From: Streptomyces maremycinicus
GTDB lineage: Bacteria; Actinomycetota; Actinomycetes; Streptomycetales; Streptomycetaceae
Assembly (NCBI RefSeq): GCF_001184025.1
Contig: NZ_BBYG01000013.1
Location: 372,001 to 436,000, forward strand
Direction of reading: 5' to 3'
DNA length: 64,000 bases
Each line of letters begins with the position of its first letter. Position 1 is the stretch's first letter. The notes beneath the pieces were generated by a model. That model had not been told where the DNA came from. It made no database searches and worked only from the letters and a program-made list of their open reading frames with translations. The position numbers were made by a program, and so were the translations under genes. Positions 50,531-58,192 of the stretch are shown one piece after another.

Positions 50531-51175
50531 ATGGCCGATCTCGACGCCCTGCGCAACCGTTTCAGCCACACCCTGGACAGGACCCGGGGCCCGGCCGGTG
50601 GTCCCGACCCGGGGCCCTACTCCGACGACCTGCTCGCCCGCTGGCAGGAACCGCAGCGCCGCTACCACACGCTCACCCACCTGACCGAGGTCCTCGACCG
50701 CGTGGACGTGCTCGCCGAGCACGCCGCCGACCCGGACGTGGTGCGGCTGGCGGCCTGGTTCCACGACGCCGTCTATCTGCCCGACCGGTCCGAGAACGAG
50801 GAGCGTTCCGCCCGCCTCGCCGAGCGCGCCCTGCCCGAGGCGGGCGTGTCACCGGAGCGGACCGCCGAGGTCGCGCGGCTCGTCCGGCTCACGGTCACCC
50901 ACGATCCGGCCGACGACGACCTCGACGGCCAGGTGCTGTGCGACGCCGACCTCGCGATCCTCGCCGCGCCGCCGACCGCGTACGCCGCCTACACCGCCGC
51001 CGTCCGCGAGGAGTACCACTTCGTCCCCAACGACGCCTTCCGGGCCGGCCGGGCCGACATCCTGCGCCAACTCCTCGACCTGCCGAGGCTGTTCAGGACT
51101 CCGTACGGGAGCGAGCGGTGGGAGGCCACGGCTCGCTACAACCTGCGGGGCGAGCTGGAACTGCTCACCTCGTGA
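50531..51175 (+). CDS. HD-domain metal-dependent phosphohydrolase
   Basis: 214-residue HD-superfamily protein. Motifs: RYHTLTHLTEVLDRVD (first His residues), LAAWFHDAVYLPD with the HD pair, and LCDADLAILAAP with the distal Asp. This is the set of the YfbR/predicted metal-dependent phosphohydrolase group. Substrate is unknown. Its TGA overlaps the GTG of the GNAT gene (GTGA), implying a coupled two-gene unit. Confidence 0.85.
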   Translation: MADLDALRNRFSHTLDRTRGPAGGPDPGPYSDDLLARWQEPQRRYHTLTHLTEVLDRVDVLAEHAADPDVVRLAAWFHDAVYLPDRSENEERSARLAERALPEAGVSPERTAEVARLVRLTVTHDPADDDLDGQVLCDADLAILAAPPTAYAAYTAAVREEYHFVPNDAFRAGRADILRQLLDLPRLFRTPYGSERWEATARYNLRGELELLTS

Positions 51176-51684
51176 CCACCGCGCGCATCCCCGCCGGACG
51201 CCTCGTCCTCGAGGGCGTCTCGCCCAGCGCCGCCGCCGGACTGCGGGCGGGCGGCGGCGGGGGCTTCACCTGGCTCGGGGGCGAACCGTTCGAGGGGACC
51301 CGGGACGCCGCCGGGATGATCGCGAAGGCGTTCGTGTCCGGCGTGCACCGGCCGGAGTTCGGCCTCTACGTCCTGGTACGGCAGGAGGACGGCCGGGCCG
51401 TCGGCAGCGTGAGCTTCCACGCCGCTCCCGACGAGGACGGCCGCACGGAGATCGGCTACGACCTGGTCGAGGCGGCCCGGGGCCACGGCTACGCGACCGA
51501 GGCGCTGCGCGCGCTGGCCGCCTGGGCGCTGGCGCGGGACGACGTGAGCCGCCTCTTCGCGGTCGTCGGGCACGCCAACTCCGCCTCCCGCGGCGTGCTG
51601 GAACGGGCCGGGTTCGTCAAGGTCGGCGAAGGCGACGAGGAGGACGCGTACGAACTGCGCGGCCCGGTCCGCCCCGGCACCTGA
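51172..51684 (+). CDS. GNAT-family N-acetyltransferase (RimJ-like)
   Basis: 170-residue acetyltransferase of the RimJ/RimL-like group. IGYDLVEAARGHGYATEALRALAAWALA holds the acetyl-CoA loop (R-G-H-G-Y), and VVGHANSASRGVLERAGFVKVGEGDEEDAYEL is the conserved C-terminal part. GTG 51172 overlaps the preceding stop by 4 nt. May acetylate an amino group on a protein or drug; the partner HD hydrolase gives no clue. Confidence 0.87.
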   Translation: MTTARIPAGRLVLEGVSPSAAAGLRAGGGGGFTWLGGEPFEGTRDAAGMIAKAFVSGVHRPEFGLYVLVRQEDGRAVGSVSFHAAPDEDGRTEIGYDLVEAARGHGYATEALRALAAWALARDDVSRLFAVVGHANSASRGVLERAGFVKVGEGDEEDAYELRGPVRPGT

Positions 51685-51789
51685 CGCGGCCCGCCGCCCC
51701 GCACGCCCGCCCCGCGCACGCGCCCGGCACGCCCGCCCCCTGCCCACGCGCGCCATGCCTTCTCGTCGGGTCCGCCCCCGTCGTCCGGC

Positions 51790-52056
51790 CTACCGTCCGG
51801 CGCGCTTGCGTCTGCGCAGGCCGGAGGCCGTCAGCAGGCGCACCACCTCGCGGCTGGTCACCTCGACCGCGCCGGCCGCCACCACCTCGGCGTAGCGATG
51901 CGACGGGATGTCGTAGTGATCGCGTTCGAAGGCGCGCCGCGGGACGCCCAACCCCTCCGCGAAGACGTGCAGTTCTCCGTAGGAGACATCGCTGACGAGG
52001 TGGGACCACATACGGCCGTGCCCCGGCCAGTCCGGCGGGTCGATGTAGACGGTCAC
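51790..52056 (-). CDS. DUF4031 protein
   Basis: 88-residue protein starting VTVYIDPPDWPGHGRMWSHLVSD, the DUF4031 signature, with SYGELHVFAEGLGVPRRAFERDHYDIPSHRYAEVVAAGAVEVTSREVVRLLTASGLRRRKR after it. GTG 52056 has GAGG 5 nt upstream. No function known to me. It starts 7 bp after the stop of the upstream 127-residue gene and is surely in its operon. Confidence 0.82.
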   Translation of the reverse strand: MTVYIDPPDWPGHGRMWSHLVSDVSYGELHVFAEGLGVPRRAFERDHYDIPSHRYAEVVAAGAVEVTSREVVRLLTASGLRRRKRAGR

Positions 52057-52063
52057 GAGAGCC

Positions 52064-52447
52064 TCACGAGGACGGACCGCCTCCCAGGGCCGGCCCCAGC
52101 GAGCCGACCGAGGCGACCTTGACGCCCGCCTTGTGACACACCCAGTGCGGGTCGGGGCCGAGTTCGGGCTCCACCTCGAGGGCGTGCGGGTCACCGGAGC
52201 CGCAGACCGGGCAGATGGGCCAGCGCCCGTACCGCTCCAGCAGCGCGTCCTGTACGTCCTGCGCCACCAGCCCCGCCACGTACGCCACGCCGTCCGGCCA
52301 CTGCTCGACCCACCAGCGCCGCTGCACCACGGAGTCCTCGACCAGCGACACCACATCCGCCGCGGCGACCTCGCCCGAGGCCAGATCGGCCAGCACGAGG
52401 GCGCGTGCCGTGTGCAACGCCTGTTCCAGGGGGCTGATGGGGTCCAT
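52064..52447 (-). CDS. conserved hypothetical protein with a CxxC...C segment
   Basis: 127-residue protein. An N-terminal helical part (MDPISPLEQALHTARALVLADLASGEVAAADVVSLVEDSVVQRRWWVEQWPDGVAYVAGLVAQDVQDALLERYG) is followed by ICPVCGSGDPHALEVEPELGPDPHWVCHKAG, whose CxxC, His and Cys residues suggest a zinc site. ATG 52447 has CACAAT 6 nt upstream (possibly leaderless). First gene of the DUF4031 pair; divergent from the MurNAc regulator. Confidence 0.72.
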   Translation of the reverse strand: MDPISPLEQALHTARALVLADLASGEVAAADVVSLVEDSVVQRRWWVEQWPDGVAYVAGLVAQDVQDALLERYGRWPICPVCGSGDPHALEVEPELGPDPHWVCHKAGVKVASVGSLGPALGGGPSS

Positions 52448-52490
52448 GCCCCCATTGTGCGCACGCTTGACCCCGAGCCCGAACAGAAAA

Positions 52491-52502
52491 TAGCTTTCAG
52501 AC
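52491..52502 (+). promoter_or_regulatory. leaderless -10 of the MurNAc regulator gene
   Basis: TAGCTT (52491-52496) ends 6 nt before GTG 52503. The surrounding GAAAATAGCTTTC is a small dyad (GAAA/TTTC) that might be the regulator's own site. Confidence 0.5.
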
Positions 52503-53396
52503 GTGACCAAGGCCGTGAAGGAAACCTTCAGTCCCGATCCCGCCGGCCTCGCCGCCAAGGTCCGCACGCTGGCCCCTTCCCTGACCCGCTCCATGCGGCG
52601 CGTCGCCGAAGCCGTCGCGACCGACCCGGCGGGCTGTGCCGCCCTCACCGTCACCGGCCTCGCCGAACGCACCGGCACCAGTGAGGCGACCGTCGTACGC
52701 ACCGCCCGGCTCCTCGGCTACCCCGGCTACCGCGACCTGCGGCTCGCCCTCGCCGGACTGGCGGCGCACCAGCGGTCCGGGCGGGCGCCCGCCCTCACCA
52801 CCGACATCACGGTCGACGACCCACTGGCGGACGTGGTCGCCAAACTCGCCCACGACGAACGGCAGACGCTCGCCGACACCGCCGCCGCCCTCGACACCGG
52901 CCAACTCGAGGCGGCCGTCACGGCCGCGGCGGCCGCACGGCGCATCGACGTGTACGGCGTCGGGGCGTCCGGGCTCGTCGCCCAGGATCTCGCCCAGAAG
53001 CTCCTGCGGATAGGGCTGGTCGCGCACGCCCACAGCGACACCCACCTCGCGGTGACCACCGCGGTCCAGCTGTCCGCCGGTGACCTCGCGATCGCCGTCA
53101 CGCACTCCGGTGCCACGCGGGACGTCATCGAACCGCTGCGGGTGGCGTTCGAGCGCGGCGCCACCACCGTCGCCCTCACCGGACGGCCGAAGAGCGCGGT
53201 GACCCAGTACGCCGACCATGTGCTGGCCACCTCGACCGCGCGGGAGAGCGAGCTGCGCCCTGCGGCGATGTCGTCCCGGACGAGTCAGCTGCTGGTGGTC
53301 GACTGTCTGTTCGTGGGGGTGGCCCAGCGCACCTACGCGACGGCCGCGCCGGCGTTGGCCGCGTCGTACGAGGCGTTGGCGCACCGGCACCGGTAG
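52503..53396 (+). CDS. RpiR/MurR-type transcriptional regulator
   Basis: 297-residue regulator: an N-terminal HTH_6 domain (SLTRSMRRVAEAVATDPAGCAALTVTGLAERTGTSEATVVRTARLLGYPGYRDLRLAL) and a SIS sugar-phosphate domain (RRIDVYGVGASGLVAQDLAQKLLRIGLVA ... LAIAVTHSGATRDVIEPLRVAFERGATTVALTG). It sits directly before murQ and a PTS gene, so it most likely senses MurNAc-6-phosphate and represses the operon, as MurR does in E. coli. Start GTG 52503 with a -10 hexamer 6 nt upstream. Confidence 0.92.
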   Translation: MTKAVKETFSPDPAGLAAKVRTLAPSLTRSMRRVAEAVATDPAGCAALTVTGLAERTGTSEATVVRTARLLGYPGYRDLRLALAGLAAHQRSGRAPALTTDITVDDPLADVVAKLAHDERQTLADTAAALDTGQLEAAVTAAAAARRIDVYGVGASGLVAQDLAQKLLRIGLVAHAHSDTHLAVTTAVQLSAGDLAIAVTHSGATRDVIEPLRVAFERGATTVALTGRPKSAVTQYADHVLATSTARESELRPAAMSSRTSQLLVVDCLFVGVAQRTYATAAPALAASYEALAHRHR

Positions 53397-53449
53397 ACCG
53401 TGGAGGTGCAGACAGTTGTCCCGACCCGCACCGGAAAGAGCCACGTCAG

Positions 53450-54385
53450 ATGACCTCCCAGCCCGACCCCAGTGAGCTGCGCGCCGCGCTCGAAACCCTC
53501 ACCACCGAAGCGTTCCGCTCCGATCTCGCCGAGATCGACCGGCTCCCCACCCTCGACATCGCCCGGCTCATGAACGCGGAGGACACCGAGGTCCCCACCG
53601 CCGTCGGAGCGCGGCTGCCGCAGATCTCCGCCGTCATCGACGCCGTCGCCGCGCGCATGGCCCGCGGCGGGCGGCTGGTCTACGCCGGTGCCGGCACCGC
53701 CGGGCGGCTCGGGGTGCTCGACGCCTCCGAGTGCCCGCCGACGTTCAACACCGCGCCCGGCCAGGTCGTCGGGCTGATCGCGGGCGGCCCGTCGGCCGTG
53801 GTCACCTCCGTCGAGGGCGCCGAGGACTCCGCGGAACTCGCCGAAGCGGACCTGGCCGCCCTCGGGCTCACCCCCGACGACACCGTGGTCGGCGTCTCCG
53901 CCTCCGGGCGCACCCCGTACGCCGTCGGCGCCGTGCGGTACGCCCGGGCCCGGGGCGCCCTGACCGTCGGGCTGGCCTGCAACCCGGGCAGCGCGCTGGC
54001 CGCCGCCGCCGAGCACGGGATCGAGGTGGTCGTGGGTCCCGAACTGCTCACCGGCTCCACCCGGCTGAAGGCGGGCACCGCGCAGAAGCTGGTGCTGAAC
54101 ATGATCTCGACGATCACGATGATCCGGCTGGGCAAGACGTACGGGAACCTGATGGTCGACGTCCGTGCCTCGAACGAGAAGCTGCGCGCCCGGTCACGGC
54201 GGATCGTGGCGCTGGCGACCGGCGCGGACGAGCCGGAGATCGAGGCCGCCCTCGCGGCGACCGACGGCGAGGTGAAGAACGCGATCCTCGCCCTGCTGGC
54301 CGGGGTGGACGGACCGGCGGCCGCCCGCCTTCTGGAGGAGTCCGGGGGACATCTGCGCGCCGCGCTCGGTGCGGCGAGCGGCTGA
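53450..54385 (+). CDS. murQ: N-acetylmuramic acid 6-phosphate etherase
   Basis: 311-residue SIS-fold enzyme that splits MurNAc-6-P into GlcNAc-6-P and D-lactate during cell-wall recycling. Signature motifs are LVYAGAGTAGRLGVLDASECPPTFNTAPGQVVGLIAGG and VSASGRTPYAVGAVRYARARGALTVGLACNPGS, carrying the catalytic Glu in DASECPP. ATG 53450, 53 nt after the regulator gene, and 16 nt before the PTS gene. Product GlcNAc-6-P can feed peptidoglycan or central metabolism. Confidence 0.97.
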   Translation: MTSQPDPSELRAALETLTTEAFRSDLAEIDRLPTLDIARLMNAEDTEVPTAVGARLPQISAVIDAVAARMARGGRLVYAGAGTAGRLGVLDASECPPTFNTAPGQVVGLIAGGPSAVVTSVEGAEDSAELAEADLAALGLTPDDTVVGVSASGRTPYAVGAVRYARARGALTVGLACNPGSALAAAAEHGIEVVVGPELLTGSTRLKAGTAQKLVLNMISTITMIRLGKTYGNLMVDVRASNEKLRARSRRIVALATGADEPEIEAALAATDGEVKNAILALLAGVDGPAAARLLEESGGHLRAALGAASG

Positions 54386-54401
54386 GCCGCACGCTCGGGG
54401 A

Positions 54402-55853
54402 GTGCGCATCGACTCCTCCTCCACAGCCGCCGCGATCCTGCCCCTGGTGGGCGGCCCGGCGAACGTCTCGTCCGTCGCCCACTGCATGACCCGGCTGCGG
54501 CTGGGCCTCGCCGATCCGTCCCGCGCGGACGAGGAGGCGCTGCGGGCGGTGCCCGGGGTGCTCGGGGTCGTCGTGGACGACGGCTCCTACCAGGTGGTCC
54601 TCGGACCGGGCGTGGTGACGCGGGTGACGGCCGACTTCGAGCGGCTGCTCGCCCGGCCGTCCACCGCCGACGAACTCGGAGCGCGCGGGGCCGGGTTGCG
54701 GGAGGCCCGGCGCAGGGGCAACGCCACCCCGGTCAAGATCGCCCTGCGCCGGCTGGCCGCCGTGTTCGTCCCGCTGATCCCCGCCCTGATCGGCTGCGGT
54801 GTCCTCGCCGGGGTCAACGGCCTGCTGCTCAACGCCGGGTGGCTGCCGGGCCTCAGCCCCGCCCTGACCGCCGTCGCCTCCGCCTTCATGGCGCTGATCG
54901 CCGTCTTCGTCGGCCTCAACACCGCGAAGGAGTTCGGCGGGACCCCGGTCCTGGGCGGCGCGGTCGCCGCGATCGTCGTCCACCCGGGGGTCGCGAAGGT
55001 GACGGCGTTCGGGGTGACCCTCGCCCCCGGCCAGGGCGGGGTCCTCGGCGCGCTGGCCGCCGCCCTCCTCGCGACCCGCGTCGAGAAGTGGTGCCGCGGC
55101 CGGGTCCCGGAGGCGCTGGACGTACTCCTCACCCCGACCCTGACGGTGCTCGTCGCCGGGCTCGGCACGCTGTACGGCCTGATGTACGCGGCCGGAGCGG
55201 TGTCCTCGGCCATCGGCACGGCGGCGGACTGGCTGCTGGCGACGACGGGCGCCTTCGCCGGGCTGGTGCTCGGCGGCCTCTTCCTGCCGCTCGTGATGCT
55301 CGGCCTGCACCAGGCCCTCATCCCCATCCACACCACCCTCATCGACCAGCAGGGCTACACGGTGCTGCTGCCCGTCCTGGCGATGGCGGGCGCGGGCCAG
55401 GTCGGCGCGGCGCTGGCGGTGTACGTCCGGCTGCGCCACGACACGTCGATCCGGACGACGATCAGGTCGGCGCTCCCGGCCGGGCTGCTGGGCGTCGGGG
55501 AGCCCCTGATCTACGGGGTGTCGCTCCCGCTGGGCCGCCCCTTCCTGACCGCCTGCGCCGGCGGGGCGGCCGGCGGGGCCTTCGTCGGCTTCTTCGCGAT
55601 GCTCGGCGACCGGGTGGGGACGACGGCGATCGGCCCCTCCGGCTGGGCCCTGTTCCCGCTGCTGGCTGGAAACCGGGGGCCGGGCCTGGCGGCGGCGGTC
55701 TACGCGGGCGGCCTGCTGACCGGGTACGCGGTCGGCTTCGCCGCGACCTACGCCTTCGGCGGACTGCGGACGCCACGCGACACGGCGGCCGGGGCCGGAA
55801 CGGCTGAGGGGCGCGGGCGGCGGGTGGAAGCGCGGCCGCCGTCCGCGCCCTGA
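54402..55853 (+). CDS. PTS IIBC transporter, probably for MurNAc
   Basis: 483-residue fusion. The IIB domain is at the N-terminus with the phosphorylated cysteine in VAHCMTRLRLGL (Cys28). The IIC domain follows (from about residue 112) with roughly ten membrane helices, including LGLHQALIPIHTTLIDQQGY and GVGEPLIYGVSLPLGRPFLTACAGGAAGG. No IIA domain is present, so a separate IIA (such as Crr) must supply phosphate. Its position after the regulator and murQ makes MurNAc the likely substrate, delivered as MurNAc-6-P. GTG 54402, 16 nt after the murQ stop. Confidence 0.9.
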   Translation: MRIDSSSTAAAILPLVGGPANVSSVAHCMTRLRLGLADPSRADEEALRAVPGVLGVVVDDGSYQVVLGPGVVTRVTADFERLLARPSTADELGARGAGLREARRRGNATPVKIALRRLAAVFVPLIPALIGCGVLAGVNGLLLNAGWLPGLSPALTAVASAFMALIAVFVGLNTAKEFGGTPVLGGAVAAIVVHPGVAKVTAFGVTLAPGQGGVLGALAAALLATRVEKWCRGRVPEALDVLLTPTLTVLVAGLGTLYGLMYAAGAVSSAIGTAADWLLATTGAFAGLVLGGLFLPLVMLGLHQALIPIHTTLIDQQGYTVLLPVLAMAGAGQVGAALAVYVRLRHDTSIRTTIRSALPAGLLGVGEPLIYGVSLPLGRPFLTACAGGAAGGAFVGFFAMLGDRVGTTAIGPSGWALFPLLAGNRGPGLAAAVYAGGLLTGYAVGFAATYAFGGLRTPRDTAAGAGTAEGRGRRVEARPPSAP

Positions 55854-55875
55854 CCGGGCGGGTGCCGCCGCGCCG

Positions 55876-57468
55876 CTACTTCCGGGCGCGGTGGCCCGGG
55901 TGGCCGGACACCTTGCCGATCCAGCCGATGAACTCGGCCGGGTCGAGGTCGGCGCCGTGGCCGGCGTCCCAGTAGTAGAACGCGTCGACGTCGTCGCCGA
56001 GGCTGGTCAGGCGGGTGGCGAGGTTGGCGGCCACGGACAGCGAGGTGTCGCTGTCCTTCGTGCCGAGCCGTATCCACCAGTGCTTCGCCCGGTGCGGGTT
56101 GACCTTGTCGACCAGGTGGTACATCGGGTTCATCAGGTGCAGCTTGGCGGGGAGGTCGGCGTCCGGCCGGGCGCTGTCGCCGGCCTCGTGCCGGAGGCTG
56201 TAGAGCGTGAAGTGGCGGGCCTTGGTGGTGCCGGTGCCGAAGAGGTTGCACTCGGGCGTGGACAGGTCGAAACCGTCGAAGGAGGGGGCGTTCTTCTTGC
56301 GGGCGCCGACATGGGTGAGGAAGTCCGCCCAGGTGAAGGTGGCCTTGCCCGCGGACCAGGTGATGAAGGGGTGGGCGGCGAGGTAGGTGGCGCGGGCGGT
56401 GTCGGTCAGGGCCGCCAGGTACGCGGTGGCGGAGGGCTGGAGGAAGGTCTCCAGCAGGTAGGCGTCCAGGTTGCGGGCGGTGAGGGCGCCGTAGCCCTTG
56501 GCGCGCAGTTTCAGGGCCGCCAGGTAGGCCGTGAACTGTGCCTTCAGGTCGGCGGAGACCGTCGCGTCGACCGTGGCGCCGGAGGCGAGCGGGTTGGCGC
56601 CCCAGCACCACTCGTAGGCGGCGTCGGCGTGCTCCAGGTCGGTGATGGGGCACCAGTCGCCGCTGGCGAAGACGGCGTCGGAGGCGTCCGCCGCGCCGAT
56701 CTCCGCGAGGTAGGGGTCGTACAGCGGGCTGTCGCCGGAGGCACCGAGCAGCGCGGAGAGGGCGCCCCCGGCGCTGACGCCCGAGGAGACGATCCGCTCG
56801 ACGTCGCCGGGCACGCGGCCCTTGTTGAATTTCAGGTACCGCACGGCCGCCTTGAGGTCGACGATCGCGGCGGGCGCCGTGCCGTAGTACGTGCCGTTCG
56901 CGTCGACGAGGCTACGGCCGCGGGCCCCGGGCTCCACGACGACGTACCCGGCGGCCAGCGCCAGCCCCTGCCGGCTGGTGCCGCCGCCCATCCCGGACGC
57001 GCTGATCCCGGTGGCGTTCGCGACGGAGGACGGCATGTAACCGCCGACGGCGTTGGCCAGGAGGACGGGCGCGTCGGAGGCGTCCACCGCCGTGCCGTCG
57101 ATGGACACGGGAACGCTGACGTTCAAGGACTGGTAGGCCGCGTTCACCGGCGCGGCCACGTAACTGGCGACCTTGAAGAAGCGGTAGGTCACGCTGTGCG
57201 TGATGCCGGTGGTGTCCTTGATGCCGATGGTCTGCTCGGTGTAGGCGGTGGGGTCGAAGACCAGGGAGGCGTCGGCCGCCGCCCCGGAGCCGACGGAAGC
57301 CCCGCCCTTCCCGACCGCCCCGGCCGTCCCGCCGTCCCCGACCGCCCCGCCGTTCCCTGCCGTCCCGGCCTTCGCGGCCGCGGCGGCCTCCGGGGCGAAC
57401 CCGAGGGCGGGCACGGCTCCTGCCGCGGTGAGCCCCATGACCACAGTCCTGCGCTTCACTCGCTTCAC
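55876..57468 (-). CDS. secreted tannase-like alpha/beta hydrolase (subtype B type)
   Basis: 530-residue exported esterase. A Tat-like signal (KRVKRRTVVMGLTAAGAVPALGFAPEAAAA) is followed by a Gly/Ala-rich spacer (about 31-67). The nucleophile is Ser232 in SSGVSAGGALSALLGASGDS; NATGISASGMGGGTS and VFASGDWCPITDLEHADAAYEW match bacterial subtype B tannases, with DAGHGADLDPAEF supplying the C-terminal His/Asp. Probably cleaves galloyl or other plant phenolic esters outside the cell. GTG 57468 chosen; a GTG three codons later is possible. Confidence 0.82.
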   Translation of the reverse strand: MKRVKRRTVVMGLTAAGAVPALGFAPEAAAAAKAGTAGNGGAVGDGGTAGAVGKGGASVGSGAAADASLVFDPTAYTEQTIGIKDTTGITHSVTYRFFKVASYVAAPVNAAYQSLNVSVPVSIDGTAVDASDAPVLLANAVGGYMPSSVANATGISASGMGGGTSRQGLALAAGYVVVEPGARGRSLVDANGTYYGTAPAAIVDLKAAVRYLKFNKGRVPGDVERIVSSGVSAGGALSALLGASGDSPLYDPYLAEIGAADASDAVFASGDWCPITDLEHADAAYEWCWGANPLASGATVDATVSADLKAQFTAYLAALKLRAKGYGALTARNLDAYLLETFLQPSATAYLAALTDTARATYLAAHPFITWSAGKATFTWADFLTHVGARKKNAPSFDGFDLSTPECNLFGTGTTKARHFTLYSLRHEAGDSARPDADLPAKLHLMNPMYHLVDKVNPHRAKHWWIRLGTKDSDTSLSVAANLATRLTSLGDDVDAFYYWDAGHGADLDPAEFIGWIGKVSGHPGHRARK

Positions 57469-57603
57469 ATCCGTCTCTTGAGTAGGCAGCTCTTGCCGTC
57501 GCCCCTTGCTACCACCGCCACCACTGAATCGTCACCGAAATTGTCAACAATCACAGCTCGGGGGCGCAGTTTGGCCGAGAGCCGTCACCCGCCGCGCCCG
57601 CCC

Positions 57604-57616
57604 TACCCTTGGAGCC
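57604..57616 (+). promoter_or_regulatory. leaderless -10 of the 191-residue protein gene
   Basis: TACCCT (57604-57609) ends 7 nt before ATG 57617; GGAG in the spacer is too close to act as a ribosome site. Confidence 0.45.
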
Positions 57617-58192
57617 ATGAACCACGCCCAGCTCACCGCGCTCGGCCGTGCCCTCCGACTCCTCGGCGAGCACGGCGAGGCGCTCAACGCCGACACCCCG
57701 GACGCCCGGCTGCACGAGGTCAAGGCCGATCTGCGGCGTGCGCTGGACCTGCTGGACGACAGCGTCGTCGGCGCCACGCCCACCACCCGCTGCGCCGAGC
57801 ACCCGCACGGCCCGGTCGACGAGGCGGCCCCCGACCTGTGCCTGCTCTGCGAGACCCGCCGCCGGGCGGCCCGCCGCGCCGAGTTCAACGGCCCCGCCCC
57901 GCAGGCGTCCTACGCCACCCCCACGCCCTCCACCTCCCGTTACGGCACCCGCGCCGACCGCCCGCAGCCCCAGCAGCGCTGGCTGGCGGAGCTGTGGACC
58001 GGCCAGGAGTGGCAGCTCTGCGGGACCCCGCGCCGCGACCGCCGCGAGGCCGAGCTCTACATCGCCGCCCTGCGCCGCGGCTCCCGGCCCGCGATGGCCT
58101 ACCGCCTGGTGCACGAGTTCACCGACTACGAGGTGCTGAGGATCTGGGGCACCCCGGTGAAGGTCGACATCGAACCCCTCGGCAACCTCTAG
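57617..58192 (+). CDS. hypothetical protein with zinc-ribbon-like centre
   Basis: 191-residue protein. An N-terminal helical region (MNHAQLTALGRALRLLGEHGEALN ... KADLRRALDLLDDSV) precedes RCAEHPHGPVDEAAPDLCLLCETRRR, a C/H...CxxC set likely to bind one zinc. The C-terminal half (WLAELWTGQEWQLCGTPRRDRREAELYIAALRRGSRPAMAYRLVHEFTDYEVLRIWG) is compact and conserved-looking. Unknown function. Its stop codon shares CTAG with the stop of the converging carboxylesterase gene. Confidence 0.72.
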   Translation: MNHAQLTALGRALRLLGEHGEALNADTPDARLHEVKADLRRALDLLDDSVVGATPTTRCAEHPHGPVDEAAPDLCLLCETRRRAARRAEFNGPAPQASYATPTPSTSRYGTRADRPQPQQRWLAELWTGQEWQLCGTPRRDRREAELYIAALRRGSRPAMAYRLVHEFTDYEVLRIWGTPVKVDIEPLGNL

